Shown here: positions 1 to 7,448 of the stretch, piece after piece | How the letters are laid out: each line of letters opens with the position of its first letter | How positions within the stretch are numbered: position 1 is the first letter of the stretch | NCBI GenBank assembly: GCA_012519355.1 | Contig: JAAYQJ010000208.1 | Span: forward strand, 1 to 32,847 | Reading direction: 5' to 3' | DNA length: 32,847 bases | Source: Tissierellia bacterium | Lineage (GTDB): Bacteria; Bacillota; Clostridia; Tissierellales; Tissierellaceae | Program-made: the position numbers and the translations under genes | The notes under the pieces: generated by a model | Told to the model about the DNA's origin: nothing | The model's input: only the letters and a program-made list of their open reading frames with translations | Database searches by the model: none

Positions 1-1505
1 GATAAATCTGATATATGAATTAAACCATCTACTCCACCAAGATCAACAAATGCACCAAAATCAGTTAATCTTTGAACTGTACCTTCTCTTACTTGATCTA
101 CTTCCAAACTAGCCCAAAGTTCTTTTCTTTTATTGTTTAGTTCTTCTCTTTCTACTTCTTTTCTTGATAGTATTACTCTTCTTTTACTTTTATCAAAATC
201 TATTATTTTAGCAATTAAAGTTTTTCCTTTATATGGATTTAAATCTGAAACATAGTTAAGAGATATTTGGGAAGCAGGCATAAAACCATTAATTCCATTG
301 ACTAAAACTGATAGTCCACCTTTTACAACATTTAATACTTTACACTCTACTCTTTCCTTCTCATTATAGAAGTTTTCAATAATATCCCAGTTTTTAAACT
401 CCTCTACTCTTTTAGTAGATAATACAACATTACCTTCACCATCATCCAGTTTTACCACATATACATCTATTTCATCTCCCTGATTAAATAAATCCTTAGG
501 CTTTACATCAGGGTCGTTTGATAATTCATCTCTAGTTATTATGCCATCTGATTTATAATTAATATTAACCATTACTTCGTTTTCTGTAATAAAAATAACC
601 TTCCCCTTCACTACATCTCCTCTGTGAATCCTAGTAAATGAACTTTCAATTGCCTCCATCATCTCATTATTATTAATATTATCCATAATTTCAATAACCT
701 CCTTAATTATCCAATCAGGTGTAGAAGCACCTGCTGTTATTCCAATTTTATTAAATCTTTTTAGTTCATCTAATGGTAGTTCATCTTTTGTTTCTATATG
801 ATATACATGTTCACAATACTTTTTGCTAATATCAGCCAGTTTTCTAGTATTTGAACTATGATATCCACCTATTACAATCATTGCATCTACCTTCATTGCC
901 ACTTCTTTACAAGATTCTTGACGTTGATTAGTAGCATTGCAAATCGTATTGAAAATTTTTACTTCCTCACCTTTCTCTTTAACAATTTCGGATAAGGCTT
1001 CAAACTTTTCCTGTGTATTAGTAGTTTGAGAAACTACACATACTTTATCCATTTTAGGAAGATTTAATGCTTCCATCTCTGAATTTATAATAAAGGCTTC
1101 GTTGTTACACCAGCCATTTATTCCAATTATTTCAGGATGATTTTCATCCCCAACTATTACTATATTATATCCCTGTTTTTGAAATTCTTCAACCTTCTTA
1201 TGAACTGATTTAACATAGGGACAAGTGCTATCTATAATGTCTATATTTTGCTCCTTCATTTTATCTACTACTGCCTTACTAACACCATGTGATCTAATGA
1301 CTACCTTACTATTATTAAGTCCATTTATTTCATCAATTGTTTTTAACCCTTTTTCCTCAAATTCCTTAACAGCTTGAGGATTATGGATTAAAGGTCCTAA
1401 AGAAAATATATTTTCATTAGTGTTGGTTAATTCTTTTTCTGTCATTTCTACAGCCCTTTTTACTCCAAAGCAGAAACCTGCTCTATCTGCCAAAATAATT
1501 TCCAA
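1..1505 (-). CDS. ispH: IspH-RpsA fusion: HMBPP reductase joined to S1 RNA-binding domains (partial, 3' end missing)
   Basis: The N-terminal ~275 residues are 4-hydroxy-3-methylbut-2-enyl diphosphate reductase, the last MEP-pathway enzyme, which makes IPP and DMAPP. The three cysteines that hold its iron-sulfur cluster are visible at about residues 12 (GFCFG), 95 (DSTCP) and 189 (NTICN), and the domain closes with GASTPDW. The frame runs on without a stop into S1 repeats like ribosomal protein S1; two and part of a third (TDFGAFVDLGG) are seen before the window ends, 501 codons in all. Such ispH-rpsA fusions are known in Clostridia. The start is a TTG, 12 nt after AAAGGGG; the ATG at 1516 is out of frame and stops quickly. 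It follows plsC closely at the end of the aroH-cmk-plsC run. The fusion is certain from the continuous frame; the true protein length is unknown. Confidence 0.95.
   Translation of the reverse strand, partial: MEIILADRAGFCFGVKRAVEMTEKELTNTNENIFSLGPLIHNPQAVKEFEEKGLKTIDEINGLNNSKVVIRSHGVSKAVVDKMKEQNIDIIDSTCPYVKSVHKKVEEFQKQGYNIVIVGDENHPEIIGINGWCNNEAFIINSEMEALNLPKMDKVCVVSQTTNTQEKFEALSEIVKEKGEEVKIFNTICNATNQRQESCKEVAMKVDAMIVIGGYHSSNTRKLADISKKYCEHVYHIETKDELPLDELKRFNKIGITAGASTPDWIIKEVIEIMDNINNNEMMEAIESSFTRIHRGDVVKGKVIFITENEVMVNINYKSDGIITRDELSNDPDVKPKDLFNQGDEIDVYVVKLDDGEGNVVLSTKRVEEFKNWDIIENFYNEKERVECKVLNVVKGGLSVLVNGINGFMPASQISLNYVSDLNPYKGKTLIAKIIDFDKSKRRVILSRKEVEREELNNKRKELWASLEVDQVREGTVQRLTDFGAFVDLGGVDGLIHISDL
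684..704 (-). promoter_or_regulatory. Possible internal ribosome binding site and ATG for a separate S1 protein
   Basis: Between the IspH domain and the first S1 repeat there is a near-perfect Shine-Dalgarno (AAGGAGG, 698-704), followed after 11 nt by an in-frame ATG at 684-686 (codon 274 of the fusion). Initiation here would give a free S1-domain protein. The spacing is slightly long and the motif also encodes ordinary residues (KEV), so this is a candidate only. Confidence 0.35.
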
Positions 1506-1512
1506 TATTTTT

Positions 1513-2100
1513 TCATCCCCTTTGCTTAATTGAATATATGGATTTTAATATATCTTTGCTAACCAAGAGGTAATCCTCTTTAGAAACCCTTTTATTATGA
1601 TAATCAGAAAGATCTATTCTTTCTCCAAAATATATGTTTATTCTACTGAAAGGTTTATAATTTCCCTCTATAAAAATTGGTAAAACATTAGCCTTTGATT
1701 TAAGTGCAATAAGTCCAACTCCAGGTTTTGCATTTTCTAAATCAATGTTTTTTACCCTTGTCCCTTCTGGGAAAATTCCTAAAACACCTTGATTTCTTAA
1801 AACATTTAGAGATTTCTTAAAAGTGGATAAATCAGCTTCATCCCTGTCAACAGGAAAAGCACCTAATTTGTTTAAAAAAAAGGCTGGAATTTTATACTTA
1901 AATAGTTGTTTTTTTGCCATCCAGGAAACTTGTCTAGGATATACGATAGATATAATTATAGGATCGAAATTATGGATATGGTTTGAACAAAGTATAAGAC
2001 TTCCTTCATCCTTTATATTTTCTTCCCCAAATACTTTAATTCTATATAAAATCTTGAATACAATAATTGCAATTTTTTTTACAAAGCTATAAAAGGACAT
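1513..2100 (-). CDS. plsC: 1-acyl-sn-glycerol-3-phosphate acyltransferase (PlsC family)
   Basis: This 195-residue membrane-associated acyltransferase probably adds the second acyl chain to lysophosphatidic acid to give phosphatidic acid. The two hallmark blocks are present: H(X)4D at residues 41-46 (NHIHNFD) and FPEGTR at 110-115. The length is short but normal for bacterial PlsC. Its ATG overlaps the stop of cmk by one base (TAATG), so the two are translationally coupled, and its TGA is followed by the ispH-rpsA start 8 nt later. Acyl donor and exact lysolipid preference cannot be read from the sequence. Confidence 0.93.
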   Translation of the reverse strand: MSFYSFVKKIAIIVFKILYRIKVFGEENIKDEGSLILCSNHIHNFDPIIISIVYPRQVSWMAKKQLFKYKIPAFFLNKLGAFPVDRDEADLSTFKKSLNVLRNQGVLGIFPEGTRVKNIDLENAKPGVGLIALKSKANVLPIFIEGNYKPFSRINIYFGERIDLSDYHNKRVSKEDYLLVSKDILKSIYSIKQRG

Positions 2101-2765
2101 TAACTATCACCCTTTATTACAGATATTATTTCTTTTACACATTCATCTACTGTCTTTCCAGTTGTATCTAGAAGATAAGCATCTTCACTTATTACTAATG
2201 GTGAAATCTCCCTTGTTGAGTCTATTCTGTCTCTATTCTCAATTTCCTTTTTTATATCTTCGTATGAAATTTCTGTATCACCTTTTTCTAGTAATTCCTT
2301 GTATCTTCTCCTAGCCCTTTCTTCAACACTAGCTACAATAAAAAATTTAAAGTCTGCATTTGGTAAGACTACAGTTCCAATATCTCTTCCATCCATTATC
2401 ACAGACTTAGTCTTGGCCAGTTTTTGTTGAATTTGTACCATGGCTTCTCTTACTTCTTTTATTTTAGCTATATAAGAAACATTTTTACTTATCCTATTTT
2501 CTCTAATCTCTTTATCTACGTTTTCATTATCTAAAAAAATTTGATTATTTCGAAAATCAATAGAAGTATTTTCAATAATAGACTTAACATCTTCAATGGA
2601 TTTAGGATCTAGGCCCTCATTTAATACTTTTAATGTTAAGGCTCTGTACATAGCACCAGTGTCTACATATTCAATTGACAATATTTCAGCTACCTTTTTA
2701 GCAATAGTACTTTTGCCAGCTCCTGCTGGTCCATCTATGGCGATTGTAATATTATTATCTAACAT
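2100..2765 (-). CDS. cmk: Cytidylate kinase (CMP/dCMP kinase)
   Basis: Phosphorylates CMP and dCMP to the diphosphates using ATP, in the cytoplasm, for nucleotide recycling and supply of CDP/dCDP. A P-loop lies at residues 12-19 (GPAGAGKS), followed by the CMP-binding DTGAMYRALT block and a GRDIGTVV motif, with the arginine-rich lid (RARRRY) and DSTR further on; 221 residues is the usual length. I choose the ATG at 2765 because AGGAGG stands 5 nt upstream; the frame is open to an ATG at 2804 but the extra 13 residues are not family-like. It lies 50 nt after aroH and overlaps plsC by one base. Confidence 0.95.
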   Translation of the reverse strand: MLDNNITIAIDGPAGAGKSTIAKKVAEILSIEYVDTGAMYRALTLKVLNEGLDPKSIEDVKSIIENTSIDFRNNQIFLDNENVDKEIRENRISKNVSYIAKIKEVREAMVQIQQKLAKTKSVIMDGRDIGTVVLPNADFKFFIVASVEERARRRYKELLEKGDTEISYEDIKKEIENRDRIDSTREISPLVISEDAYLLDTTGKTVDECVKEIISVIKGDS

Positions 2766-2800
2766 TGGCTTCCTCCTAAATATAGGATACAAAATAATAA

Positions 2801-2814
2801 CCACCCCTGGGTGG
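2801..2814 (-). terminator. Small GC-rich hairpin between aroH and cmk
   Basis: CCACC and GGTGG pair around a four-base loop just after the aroH stop, followed on the minus strand by TTATTATTTT. It could be a weak terminator or attenuator that lowers cmk expression relative to aroH, or an RNA-stability stem. The uridine tract is broken, so termination is uncertain. Confidence 0.3.
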
Positions 2815-2815
2815 C

Positions 2816-3184
2816 TTACGCTTTAAACGACAAATCAGGTCTTAAGGCTTTAGCTTCTTTCAAATATATATGTTTAACTTCCTTTTGCTCTAAATCAGAA
2901 TTGTACAAAATCATAACCCTAATACATTTATCAATGCTTCCAACTACATTCAATTCATTAAAACACATTAAGGCAGCATTGATATAACCCAACTGTCTAG
3001 CAGCCTTCGCTGGATATACCTTATCTAAATCGGAAGTAGAAGAAAAAATTATACTGATTACCCTATCTCTATCAATATTATTATTTCTTTCGATTTCTAC
3101 TAATAACTCTCTTGTAGCTTCCAATATACTTTCAGCAGTATTATTTTCAACTGTAGTAGCTCCTCTTATAGCTACAGTTTTCAT
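2816..3184 (-). CDS. aroH: Chorismate mutase, AroH type
   Basis: A 122-residue monofunctional chorismate mutase of the trimeric AroH fold, which rearranges chorismate to prephenate on the way to phenylalanine and tyrosine. The N-terminus has the family signature (IRGATTVE, Arg7). Residues matching the Bacillus subtilis AroH active site are recognisable: Arg7, Cys74, Glu77 (CFNEL), Arg89 (KCIRV) and Tyr107 (HIYL). The start ATG has AGGGAGTG just upstream. No other aromatic-pathway gene is in the window; the gene heads the aroH-cmk-plsC-ispH/rpsA run, probably with its own promoter. Confidence 0.95.
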   Translation of the reverse strand: MKTVAIRGATTVENNTAESILEATRELLVEIERNNNIDRDRVISIIFSSTSDLDKVYPAKAARQLGYINAALMCFNELNVVGSIDKCIRVMILYNSDLEQKEVKHIYLKEAKALRPDLSFKA

Positions 3185-3201
3185 CGTATCACTCCCTATT
3201 A

Positions 3202-3230
3202 ATTATATATTAATTTTTGTCAGTTAACAA
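3202..3230 (-). promoter_or_regulatory. Candidate sigma-A promoter of aroH
   Basis: Minus-strand TTGTTA (3225-3230), a 17-bp spacer and a perfect TATAAT (3202-3207) stand directly upstream of aroH. The predicted start near 3195 falls inside the Shine-Dalgarno, which would give an unusually short leader, so either the true start is slightly upstream or this is chance in AT-rich DNA. Confidence 0.4.
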
Positions 3231-3246
3231 GAGATTTTAATATAAA

Positions 3247-4467
3247 TTAAATATTACTACCTGCCAAAAATCCGGTTGAGTATGCGATTTGTAAGTTAAA
3301 ACCACCCGTCAAAGCATCAACATCTATAACTTCTCCAGAAAAAAATAAGCCAGGGACTATTTTTGATTCCATTGTAGAGGGGTTTATTTCCTTAACATTA
3401 ACTCCTCCAGATGTAATAATGGCTTCTTCTATAGGCCTTAAGGATTTAAAAGTCAGTGGAAAACTTTTAATTAAAGCCACCAATTTCATCCTTTCTTCTT
3501 TATTTATTTGATGTATAGGTTTTTCTGGCTGAATTTCTGCTAATTTAATTATTATTGGTATAATTTTTTTAGGCAATAAATCATCCAAGCCATTTTTTAT
3601 CTGCTTATTATTACTCTGGTTAAAATCCCTTAATATTCTATTATCAAGCTTTTTCTCATCTAGAGCAGGTTTAAGGTCAATAAAAAAGTGGATACTTTCA
3701 TTTAAATATTTGTGTAGATAATTACTCATAGAAAGTACAATTGGGCCAGAAATTCCATAATGGGTAAAGAGCATTTCACCAAACTCTTCATATATTTTTT
3801 TATTTTTGACAAAGACACTTAAGTTCACATTTCTAAGGGATAAGCCTTGTAAATCTTTAATCCAATCTTCTTTTATTTCAACTGGAACTAAAGAAGGCAT
3901 CAATTTAGTAACTGTATGTCCGAAACTTTTAGCAAACCTAAAACCATCACCAGTTGATCCAGTTCTCGGATATGACTTCCCACCAGTAGAAATTATTATT
4001 TTGTCAAATTGAATTTCATCCTTCCCAATTACAACAACAAATTTATTATCTTTCATATATATGTAATCAACCTGTGAATTCAACAATATTTTTACATTGT
4101 TTTTAACTAGAAAGTTCTCTAAAGCTTTTATAACATCAGAAGATTTATCACTTGCTGGAAATACTCTGTTTCCTCTCTCAACCTTAGTTTTAACACCATA
4201 GCCTTCCAACAAATTGATAATATCTCTATTATTAAAGCTATAAAAACTACTATAAAGGAAGTTTTTATTCTTCATAACATTATCAAAAAATTCCTCTATT
4301 GGTGCATTATTAGTAATATTGCACCTACCCTTACCTGTGATAAAAAGCTTTTTTCCTATTCTTTCATTTTTTTCAATTAAAGTAACATCTTTTCCTCTAG
4401 AACCTGCAATTCCAGCAGCTATTATCCCAGCTGGCCCTGCACCTATAACTCCTATTTTCTCATTCAT
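3247..4467 (-). CDS. NAD(P)/FAD-dependent oxidoreductase, HI0933/YhiN (BaiN-like) family
   Basis: A 406-residue flavoprotein. The N-terminal dinucleotide-binding motif GAGPAG (residues 9-14) is followed by an acidic ribose-binding residue (IEKNERIGKK) and GKGRCNITN, all typical of the HI0933 family; the C-terminus has the second FAD contact (LFFSGEVIDVDALTGGFN). Members are variously labelled aminoacetone oxidase-like or BaiN-like; the true substrate is not known from sequence. It starts 5 nt after the histidine phosphatase stop with AAGGAG in front, so the two are co-transcribed. The same neighbourhood (FAD protein near cmk-plsC-ispH) recurs in Clostridia. Confidence 0.9.
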   Translation of the reverse strand: MNEKIGVIGAGPAGIIAAGIAGSRGKDVTLIEKNERIGKKLFITGKGRCNITNNAPIEEFFDNVMKNKNFLYSSFYSFNNRDIINLLEGYGVKTKVERGNRVFPASDKSSDVIKALENFLVKNNVKILLNSQVDYIYMKDNKFVVVIGKDEIQFDKIIISTGGKSYPRTGSTGDGFRFAKSFGHTVTKLMPSLVPVEIKEDWIKDLQGLSLRNVNLSVFVKNKKIYEEFGEMLFTHYGISGPIVLSMSNYLHKYLNESIHFFIDLKPALDEKKLDNRILRDFNQSNNKQIKNGLDDLLPKKIIPIIIKLAEIQPEKPIHQINKEERMKLVALIKSFPLTFKSLRPIEEAIITSGGVNVKEINPSTMESKIVPGLFFSGEVIDVDALTGGFNLQIAYSTGFLAGSNI

Positions 4468-4472
4468 ATATA

Positions 4473-5081
4473 TTACTCCTTTAAATGTGATGTGTCATTT
4501 AATAAAGTTAGCACATTATTATATTGCCTGCATTCAATTATACTGAGGGAAACGTTGTTAAGGGAAATATTCTTATAGAAAGCATTTCCCATACCTAGTA
4601 AATTCAAAATAATAATTTTCAGGGTGGCATTATGAGAAACAATAGCAATGTTTTTATCTTTATTTTCGATTAAAACCTTTTCTACATACTTCATAACTCT
4701 ATTTTTTAAATTATCTAAAGTCTCTGCTCCTTCTAATTTAAACTTGTCAGGCTTTTTCATCCAGATTAAATACTCTTCTTTATATTTTTTTTGAATCTCA
4801 GCCAAGGTTAAACCTTCCCATGGACCAAAATTTATCTCCTGGATTTCCTTGCTCTCTACTACTGGTTTATTTATCATACTGGATATTATCTCAGCTGTTT
4901 CTAATGCTCGTGATAAGTCACTACTAAATATTATGTCTATATTTTCATCAATCAATCGTTTACCTAATTTTCTTGCTTGTTCCCTACCAATATTGGTAAG
5001 GTTTGCATCTTTTTGCCCTTGCACTTTTGACAATATATTCCATTCAGATTGCCCATGCCTAATTAAATATAGTTTAGTCAC
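4473..5081 (-). CDS. Histidine phosphatase family protein (phosphoglycerate mutase-like)
   Basis: A 202-residue cytoplasmic phosphatase of the histidine acid phosphatase/PGAM superfamily. The phosphoacceptor motif LIRHGQSEWN lies at residues 6-15 (His9), with the second arginine in SRALETAEII and the second histidine in SHNATLK. The family covers broad-specificity phosphatases, alpha-ribazole phosphatase (CobC) and cofactor-dependent phosphoglycerate mutases; the short length fits a phosphatase better than a glycolytic mutase, and no cobalamin genes are nearby. The start is GTG, preceded by GGGAGGG. It is the first gene after the kor operon terminator and has its own likely promoter. Confidence 0.88.
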   Translation of the reverse strand: MTKLYLIRHGQSEWNILSKVQGQKDANLTNIGREQARKLGKRLIDENIDIIFSSDLSRALETAEIISSMINKPVVESKEIQEINFGPWEGLTLAEIQKKYKEEYLIWMKKPDKFKLEGAETLDNLKNRVMKYVEKVLIENKDKNIAIVSHNATLKIIILNLLGMGNAFYKNISLNNVSLSIIECRQYNNVLTLLNDTSHLKE

Positions 5082-5112
5082 AATATCCCTCCCAGTACTA
5101 TTATGTATTTAT

Positions 5113-5140
5113 ATTATAGCAAATATGACTTAATTACAAA
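5113..5140 (-). promoter_or_regulatory. Candidate extended -10 sigma-A promoter of the histidine phosphatase operon
   Basis: A perfect TATAAT (5113-5118) is preceded by TG one base upstream (TGCTATAAT), the extended -10 form, which can compensate for the weak -35 (TTTGTA, 16-bp spacer). It lies 30 bp upstream of the GTG start and just after the kor operon terminator. Confidence 0.5.
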
Positions 5141-5180
5141 TATATCATTTATGATAATATTTGTTATGATATGTAAAGGT

Positions 5181-5206
5181 AAAAAATAAAGCGAAAAAAT
5201 CGCTTT
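5181..5206 (-). terminator. Rho-independent terminator of the kor-rpiR operon
   Basis: AAAGCGA (5188-5194) pairs with TCGCTTT (5200-5206) around a five-base loop, and the minus-strand transcript then runs A followed by six T. The stem overlaps the stop codon of the rpiR gene. Confidence 0.8.
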
Positions 5207-6077
5207 ACTTATTATCAATATTAGAATCATAGACATTATACTTATTCCAAATTCTTTCCAACTCTTCAAAGCAAGTAGTTATATTTTCTCTCTTTTCTAA
5301 ACCAATTGCTACGATTAGGGCATTTATTAAACTCATAGGAGCTACTAAGGAATCTACAATGGAAAGCATATCACTAGTTGCCACTAATGTAATGTCTGAA
5401 TACTTTGCTGCAGGCGAAATTAAGCTATCAGTTATGCTTATAATTTTACATCCTTTTTCTTTACAAAAGTCTAAGGCTTCTAGAGTTCGTTTTGAATATC
5501 GAGGATAACTAATACCTATTATTACATCTTCTGGATCTGCTCTAAACAATTGCTCAAATACATCATTAGCACTAGAAGTAACTACTTTTATGTCCTTGAA
5601 TAAAAAGCTTAAGTAAAATCCTAAATATCCTGCTAGAAATGAAGATGATCTTAAACCTAGTATGTAAATATTTTTAGCTTTTAATATTAGTTCAATAGAT
5701 TCTTGAAATGCTCCATGTCCAGTTTCGTTAATAGTCCTCTGAATGTTTTCCATGTCTTTTTCCATAACTCGTCTTAAAGCTCCTTCTTTATTGGAATACT
5801 TACTTACCATGGACAATCTTTGGACAGTTGTAAGTTTGTTTTTTACAAGTTCTTGTAATTGACTTTGCAAATCCTTGTAACCATCATATCCTAAAGAATG
5901 AGCAAATCTAACGACAGTTGATTCACTTACACCGACAGACTCACCTAATGTTAATGCAGTCATAAAGGCAGCCTTATCGTATTCATTGATTATGAATTCA
6001 GCTATTAGTTTCTGTCCCTTAGTAAAACTATTAAAATCTCTTTGAATTTTCTTAATTAAATCTACATCCATGACCAA
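5205..6077 (-). CDS. MurR/RpiR-family transcriptional regulator (HTH + SIS domain)
   Basis: A 290-residue regulator. Residues ~1-80 form the RpiR helix-turn-helix (GVSESTVVRFAHSLGYDGYKDLQ); residues ~125-260 form a SIS sugar-phosphate-binding domain (IYILGLRSSSFLAGYLGF; DVIIGISYPRYSKRTLEAL). Relatives usually sense phosphosugars and control sugar catabolism. Here it is the last gene of the kor operon: its TTG start lies 26 nt inside korC with AAGGAAG six nt upstream (an ATG at 6071 is the alternative). It is therefore likely an autoregulator of the 2-oxoacid oxidoreductase operon, perhaps through the repeat array upstream of korD. The effector is unknown. Confidence 0.9.
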   Translation of the reverse strand: MVMDVDLIKKIQRDFNSFTKGQKLIAEFIINEYDKAAFMTALTLGESVGVSESTVVRFAHSLGYDGYKDLQSQLQELVKNKLTTVQRLSMVSKYSNKEGALRRVMEKDMENIQRTINETGHGAFQESIELILKAKNIYILGLRSSSFLAGYLGFYLSFLFKDIKVVTSSANDVFEQLFRADPEDVIIGISYPRYSKRTLEALDFCKEKGCKIISITDSLISPAAKYSDITLVATSDMLSIVDSLVAPMSLINALIVAIGLEKRENITTCFEELERIWNKYNVYDSNIDNK

Positions 6078-6624
6078 AACACTCTTCCTTATGATTTCTA
6101 ATTAAATTATAACCTTCCTCTAAGGCCTTAATATTTAGCTCTTCAGTACCTCTAGGAATTCTATTACAAACAGCCTTTTCCAATGAAGCTTTTGATACAA
6201 TTTTTGTTATTTCATATATAGTGCCTAAAGCTATTACATTAGATACCATAGGATAACCTAAGGAGTTCATGGCAGTTTCTATTATGGGTACAAGGTATAT
6301 CGTTATATCCTCCCTAACAGGTACATTGGGGATTGATTTGTCCATGATTAAGATTCCATTAGGTTTTATGGAATCTATATACTTATCGCAGGCAGTCTGT
6401 GTAAGAGCAAGCATTAAATCACATTTATCTACCTTAGGAAAATTAATCTCTTTATTACTAATGATAACCTCAGCTTTACTTGCTCCTCCTCTAGCCTCTG
6501 GTCCATAAGATTGAGACTGGACTACATTTAAACCATCGTATAAAGCTGCTTCCGCTAATATTATTCCAGCCAAAATTAGACCTTGCCCACCAGAGCCAGT
6601 TAATCTCAATTCTTGATGCAACAT
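6052..6624 (-). CDS. korC: 2-oxoacid:ferredoxin oxidoreductase, gamma subunit
   Basis: A 190-residue gamma subunit that completes the four-subunit enzyme oxidising a 2-oxoacid (probably 2-oxoglutarate) with CoA and ferredoxin. The N-terminal GSGGQGLILAG motif and the block with ARGGASKAEVIIS are diagnostic of the POR/KOR gamma domain. The ATG sits one base after the korB stop with AAAGGGGG upstream. The C-terminus has a short His/Cys tail (CFGHGC) whose meaning I do not know. The following rpiR start overlaps its last codons, coupling the two. Confidence 0.93.
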   Translation of the reverse strand: MLHQELRLTGSGGQGLILAGIILAEAALYDGLNVVQSQSYGPEARGGASKAEVIISNKEINFPKVDKCDLMLALTQTACDKYIDSIKPNGILIMDKSIPNVPVREDITIYLVPIIETAMNSLGYPMVSNVIALGTIYEITKIVSKASLEKAVCNRIPRGTEELNIKALEEGYNLIRNHKEECFGHGCRFN

Positions 6625-6625
6625 A

Positions 6626-7447
6626 TTATACCCCCTTTGAGAAAGAATCTATGATCTTTTGATACTCTTCCGTATATTCCGGTCTGCTACTTTGATATAT
6701 TTCTCCAATGATAAATTTTCCTTCCCTTTGTTCATCAGGTAGTTTATCATAGGCTGCAATATTTATTGCATTCTCCTTTAGATATACCATCATATCTACA
6801 GATTCTCCTTTTCTATTTTTCCTACCATAATAGGTGGGGCATATAGTTAAAGCTTCTATAAAAGAGAATCCTTTATTTTTAATTCCATTTTCCACCTGTT
6901 TAATTAACATGTTAGCAGTAAATATGGTACTCCTACTGACATAGGTTGCACCTGCTGCTTTTGCTAATTCACAAAGATCAAAATTCATATCTATATTCCC
7001 AAAGGGAGCGGTAGTTCCCTTATCTCCAGTTGGAGTAGTAGGAGAATATTGTCCGCCAGTCATTCCATAGGTATTGTTATTAAATACAATGGTTGTTATA
7101 TCAATATTTCTCCTAGCGGCATGAATTAAATGATTGCCACCGATGGCTGATGCATCACCATCTCCAGTAATAACAATAACTTCTAAATTTGGTTTTGCAA
7201 GTTTAATACCTGTTGCAAAAGCCAAAGCCCTTCCATGAGTTGTGTGAATAGTATTAAAATCTAAATAACCAGAAGCTCTAGAGGAGCATCCAATACCTGA
7301 TACAACACATATTTCATCCTTGTTGAGTCCTAAATTATCTATGGCCTTTACAATTGCTCTTGTAACTATACCATTACCACAGCCAGGACACCAAATATGG
7401 GGCAAGTTTTCTGTTCTGAAATACTCATTAACTAATTGACTAGGCAT
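6626..7447 (-). CDS. korB: 2-oxoacid:ferredoxin oxidoreductase, beta (TPP-binding) subunit
   Basis: Binds thiamine pyrophosphate and carries out decarboxylation of the 2-oxoacid. The CPGCG block lies at residues 20-24 and the TPP motif GDGDAS at 95-100 with the distal NNNTYGMTGGQ at about 123-133; 273 residues is typical of KorB. I place the start at the ATG at 7447, because AAGGAGG lies 6 nt upstream, rather than at an earlier in-frame codon that would overlap korA. Subunits and order match the KorDABC type; a branched-chain (VOR) specificity cannot be excluded by eye. Confidence 0.93.
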   Translation of the reverse strand: MPSQLVNEYFRTENLPHIWCPGCGNGIVTRAIVKAIDNLGLNKDEICVVSGIGCSSRASGYLDFNTIHTTHGRALAFATGIKLAKPNLEVIVITGDGDASAIGGNHLIHAARRNIDITTIVFNNNTYGMTGGQYSPTTPTGDKGTTAPFGNIDMNFDLCELAKAAGATYVSRSTIFTANMLIKQVENGIKNKGFSFIEALTICPTYYGRKNRKGESVDMMVYLKENAINIAAYDKLPDEQREGKFIIGEIYQSSRPEYTEEYQKIIDSFSKGV

Positions 7448-7448
7448 A

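Noticed and set aside
1823..2092. Long open frames on the plus strand opposite most genes (for example opposite plsC, cmk, ytfJ, dacF, steA, xseB)
   Set aside because: They lie antisense to clear, family-recognised genes, have low-complexity hydrophobic or serine/leucine-rich products, and lack good ribosome binding sites.
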